DNA of 8,918 bases from an uncultured Anaerobutyricum sp. (GTDB lineage: Bacteria > Bacillota > Clostridia > Lachnospirales > Lachnospiraceae). The stretch is from positions 1-8,918 of the forward strand of contig CAKREJ010000063.1 in the NCBI GenBank assembly GCA_934317185.1. Reading direction: 5' to 3'. How positions within the stretch are numbered: the first letter of the stretch is position 1; each line of letters begins with the position of its first letter. The translations under genes and the position numbers were made by a program. Positions 6,798-8,918 of the stretch are shown piece by piece. Below the pieces are notes generated by a model. That model searched no databases. It was given only the letters and a program-made list of their open reading frames with translations, and had not been told where the DNA came from.

Positions 6798-7406
6798 ATG
6801 TGGCATATAGAAGATAACATTGAAAAGAAAAAATGTAAAACAGGACAACACGAAAAGATGGCAATATTTAACGAAATCAACCCAGAGAGTTACCGTTCTA
6901 TATACGGTTCTTTATTTTCTGAATTTGGGGAAGAAATAACAACAAAAATACATAAGGTATATGCAGGACGTCAGGTTTCCTTTCCGAAAAAACTGTATAC
7001 GGAGAATTACATAAGTTATTATGTAAAAGAATACAAAGAAGAGAAGACACCGACGACGTTGGCAGACGAACTGGAATGTAGCGAACGTATTGTGAGACGG
7101 CATATAAAAGAAAGTCTCAAAACAGACTCGAAAGAGTCCGGGAGCATTATCAGCAAATATCGCCCGGTATACGAGGAGCTTTATAAAGAATTTGGGGAAA
7201 AAGTAATGAAAGAAATCTATGTTTTATACAGAGGACATCAGATATCCTTTCCAAAAAAGCTGTATACCGAAAACTATATTATACATTATGTAAAAGAACA
7301 TATGTGGGATATGACCAGTTCGGAGCTGGCAAAAGAACTGGGATATACGGAACGAAGAATCAGCCAGCTCATTAAAAGCATTATGGACAGACAGGACAGG
7401 GATTGA
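6798..7406 (+). CDS. Tandem Mor-like DNA-binding regulator
   Basis: A 202-residue cytoplasmic protein, probably a transcription regulator. It has two copies of one domain, residues 32-105 and 121-194, with 37 of 74 positions identical by eye and an invariant SFPKKLYTENYI (61-72 and 150-161). Each copy has an N-terminal helical part (Y-R-x-x-Y...EFGE), a strand-turn G-x-Q-x-SFPKK, and a C-terminal helix-turn-helix (TLADELECSERIVRRHIKE and ELAKELGYTERRISQLIKS). This layout fits the Mor activator family of phage Mu, where the domain normally occurs once and the protein dimerises. The family call is from pattern memory, not a search. The ATG at 6798 is preferred because AGGAG (6786-6790) lies 7 nt upstream; the ATG at 6792 would leave only 1 nt. 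The gene runs convergently towards the XRE gene, with 12 bp between the two stop codons. Residues 1-30 are unrelated and charged. Confidence 0.75.
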   Translation: MWHIEDNIEKKKCKTGQHEKMAIFNEINPESYRSIYGSLFSEFGEEITTKIHKVYAGRQVSFPKKLYTENYISYYVKEYKEEKTPTTLADELECSERIVRRHIKESLKTDSKESGSIISKYRPVYEELYKEFGEKVMKEIYVLYRGHQISFPKKLYTENYIIHYVKEHMWDMTSSELAKELGYTERRISQLIKSIMDRQDRD

Positions 7407-7418
7407 TTCACAAAAAGA

Positions 7419-7793
7419 TTAATAATAGGAATCCGAATCTTTTTCTCGCTCCTGCTGTTCAAGAAGAATATCAATAATTCTATTTACGGACAAAAGTGTG
7501 GATGATGAACAAAGAGAAAGCTTGTCAGCGATTTCAGAATCAATAATGCTGCTTTTCTCCAGATAAGGGGTATCCATTAAGAAAAAATTCAAATCTGTAT
7601 CAAGTGCATAAGCTAACTTTAAAAGAAGAGAAAGAGAAACCTTTGTTTGACCTGTTTCAATATGACTCATATGATTATTTGAACAGCCAATAATCTCTCC
7701 AAGTTCTGCTTGCGTATATCCTTTATCCATTCGTGCCTGCTTCACACGTTGTCCAATTCTTTCAAAATCTATTTCCGGCAACATGATAGACAT
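7419..7793 (-). CDS. XRE-family helix-turn-helix regulator
   Basis: A 124-residue cytoplasmic DNA-binding protein of the Cro/C1 (HTH_3) type. The domain covers residues about 13-72: RVKQARMDKGYTQAELGEII leads into the recognition-helix region CSNNHMSHIETG (37-48), then a helix ending LAYALDTDLNFFL. The C-terminal 50 residues (about 83-115, with a leucine/isoleucine-rich helix SVNRIIDILLEQ) probably dimerise. There is no peptidase or sensor domain, so any ligand is unknown. The first ATG is supported by AGGGAG 6 nt upstream on the minus strand. It is divergent from the WYL gene and convergent with the Mor-like gene, so it could repress itself and one or both neighbours. That is inference. Confidence 0.92.
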   Translation of the reverse strand: MSIMLPEIDFERIGQRVKQARMDKGYTQAELGEIIGCSNNHMSHIETGQTKVSLSLLLKLAYALDTDLNFFLMDTPYLEKSSIIDSEIADKLSLCSSSTLLSVNRIIDILLEQQEREKDSDSYY

Positions 7794-7809
7794 TCTGTTC
7801 TCCCTTTCT

Positions 7810-7831
7810 AAAATGTAAAAATATTCATTTT
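7810..7831. promoter_or_regulatory. Candidate XRE autoregulatory operator
   Basis: AAAATG (7810-7815) and CATTTT (7826-7831) form a perfect 6-bp inverted repeat with a 10-nt spacer. It lies between the minus-strand -10 (7834-7839) and the ribosome binding site of the XRE gene, a usual place for an autorepressor site. The AT-rich background makes chance possible. Confidence 0.35.
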
Positions 7832-7833
7832 CA

Positions 7834-7839
7834 ATTATA
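7834..7839 (-). promoter_or_regulatory. Candidate -10 element of the XRE gene
   Basis: Reading the minus strand, TATAAT stands 40 nt upstream of the XRE start codon. No good -35 hexamer is found at 16-18 nt; the nearest TTG word, TTGTTT (7860-7865), is 20 nt away. The promoter is therefore weak or regulated. Confidence 0.4.
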
Positions 7840-7879
7840 TATTAACCAGAAAAACTGAGAAACAAACTATAAAAGCGGA

Positions 7880-7908
7880 TTGCACTAAAAAATCCAATAT
7901 GGTATAAT
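7880..7908 (+). promoter_or_regulatory. Promoter of the WYL regulator gene
   Basis: TTGCAC (7880-7885) is followed after exactly 17 nt by a consensus TATAAT (7903-7908). The sequence TGG before the -10 makes it an extended -10 (TGnTATAAT). Transcription should begin near 7915, giving a leader of roughly 45-50 nt. It points away from the XRE promoter. Confidence 0.7.
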
Positions 7909-7962
7909 TTTTTTGGGGAAATAAATTGAAAAAACAAGTATTAGAGGGGTAAATATCTGAAA

Positions 7963-8918
7963 ATGGTTACAAAACTATGTGAAGAGACAAAAAATGACAA
8001 AATCCAGAGAGTTTTGGGAATTTATACCAAACTTATAGAGGGAAAGACCGTAAAAAAGGAAGAAGAAGTGCAACGCTACAAGGTCAATCCCCGAACGATT
8101 CAACGGGATATCCAGGATATCACCGCCTTTTTAGAAAGAGACGATTTAAATACCGGCATAATCAATTCTATCATCTATGATACCAAAGCCAGAGGATATC
8201 GTCTCCAATATAATAATGTCTATAAACTATCCCCACAACAAATATTAGCAATCTGCAAAATACTCTTAGACAGCAGAGCCTTTGTAAAAGAAGAAATGAC
8301 AGAAATCATCGACAAGCTCATTCATTCCTCTGTCGTCAAAGACGACCAGCCGCAAGTGGAAAAACTTATTCAGAATGAAGAAGAGCATTACGTCGAACTC
8401 CAACATAAAACCCGTTTTCTTAACAAAATGTGGGACATCGGCCAGGCTATACAAAACCAGAACTACATTGAAATTGAATATAAACGAGGCGATAACGAGA
8501 TAAAAAAACGGAAACTAAAACCAGCAGCAATTATGTTCTCCGAATTTTACTTCTATCTGACTGCCTTCATTGATGACAAAAATCTATGTCAGAACTTCGA
8601 TGTAGCCAATGATCCATTTCCAACCATCTATCGAATCGACCGCATTCAGAATTTAAAAATTCTCGACGAACACTTTCGTGTACTCTACAGCAGCCGCTTC
8701 GAAGAAGGCGAATTCCGCAAACGGGTTCAGTTCATGTACGGCGGGAAGCTTCAAACCGTACGCTTTAAATACAAAGGACCATCCATCGAAGCCATACTAG
8801 ACCGCTTACCAACTGCCAAAGTCGAAAAACACGAAGATGGAGTGTATATGGTAAAAGCGGAGGTGTTTGGCAAAGGGATAGAGAGATGGATAAGAGGACA
8901 GGGAGATGCAGTGGAGGT
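7963..8918 (+). CDS. WYL-domain transcriptional regulator (3' end cut)
   Basis: 318 complete codons are open from the ATG at 7963 to the window end. Family members are usually about 310-340 residues, so only the last few residues are probably missing. Residues about 12-58 are a DeoR-like helix-turn-helix with recognition segment NPRTIQRDIQDI (42-53). Residues about 157-240 are the WYL domain: IEIEYKRG, then FYFYLTAF (195-202) in place of the usual WYL core, then TIYRIDRI (221-228). Residues about 253-318 are the WCX-type C-terminal domain ending in GQGDAVE. WYL regulators bind nucleic acid or nucleotide-like ligands and often sit beside defence or stress genes; the target here is unknown. C-ending codons are much commoner than in the genes to the left. 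The AGAGGGG site (7943-7949) is 13 nt from the ATG; an in-frame CTG at 7957 is better spaced but a rare start. Confidence 0.9.
   Translation, partial: MVTKLCEETKNDKIQRVLGIYTKLIEGKTVKKEEEVQRYKVNPRTIQRDIQDITAFLERDDLNTGIINSIIYDTKARGYRLQYNNVYKLSPQQILAICKILLDSRAFVKEEMTEIIDKLIHSSVVKDDQPQVEKLIQNEEEHYVELQHKTRFLNKMWDIGQAIQNQNYIEIEYKRGDNEIKKRKLKPAAIMFSEFYFYLTAFIDDKNLCQNFDVANDPFPTIYRIDRIQNLKILDEHFRVLYSSRFEEGEFRKRVQFMYGGKLQTVRFKYKGPSIEAILDRLPTAKVEKHEDGVYMVKAEVFGKGIERWIRGQGDAVE

Noticed and set aside
8266..8454. Minus-strand open frame inside the WYL gene
   Set aside because: It is antisense to conserved WYL-family coding sequence and has no independent support.
1..8918. CRISPR array, tRNA, rRNA or transposase gene
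   Set aside because: No regularly spaced direct repeats, no cloverleaf or rRNA-like sequence, and no transposase motifs were seen on either strand.

Overview
The window looks like a chromosomal segment of a low-GC Gram-positive gut-type Clostridia, most likely a Lachnospiraceae member. The evidence is AT-rich spacers, A/T-ending codons, strong AGGAGG-type ribosome binding sites, a TmcAL gene, a carbamate kinase of the GH-x-ALG type, and a secreted beta-propeller protein with BspA-like repeats. No rRNA, tRNA, CRISPR array or transposase gene was seen.

Layout. Bases 1-407 are AT-rich and non-coding: a probable terminator from an upstream gene, then a promoter and leader for the first gene. Three plus-strand housekeeping or metabolic genes follow: tmcAL (408-1673), a patatin-like phospholipase (1996-2844) and a carbamate kinase (2910-3839). 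Between the first two lies a 166-bp near-symmetrical palindrome (1778-1943) with perfect 20-nt ends, which looks like a miniature inverted-repeat element. Downstream of the carbamate kinase, a terminator-like stem closes over about 95 nt that can itself form hairpins (3885-4008). A well-equipped promoter and ribosome binding site then drive a 754-residue secreted protein (4215-6479) made of a PQQ-type beta-propeller, three helical repeats and a leucine-rich tail. A very strong hairpin terminator (6501-6557) ends that unit.

The right third is a cluster of three regulators. The first is a 202-residue protein (6798-7406) with two tandem copies of a Mor-like DNA-binding domain, about 50 percent identical to each other, behind a promoter region rich in matching inverted repeats. 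The second is a convergent XRE-family repressor (7419-7793, minus strand). The third is a divergent WYL-domain regulator (7963 to the window end, cut only at its extreme C-terminus). The XRE and WYL genes share a 169-bp divergent control region with recognisable promoters. The target genes of this cluster are probably beyond the right edge or elsewhere.

How they work together: the left genes look independently useful (tRNA wobble acetylation, lipid hydrolysis, carbamoyl-phosphate to ATP) rather than one pathway. The secreted protein is its own transcription unit. The most unusual items are the duplicated Mor-like regulator with its repeat-rich promoter, the 166-bp palindrome and the structured terminator region.
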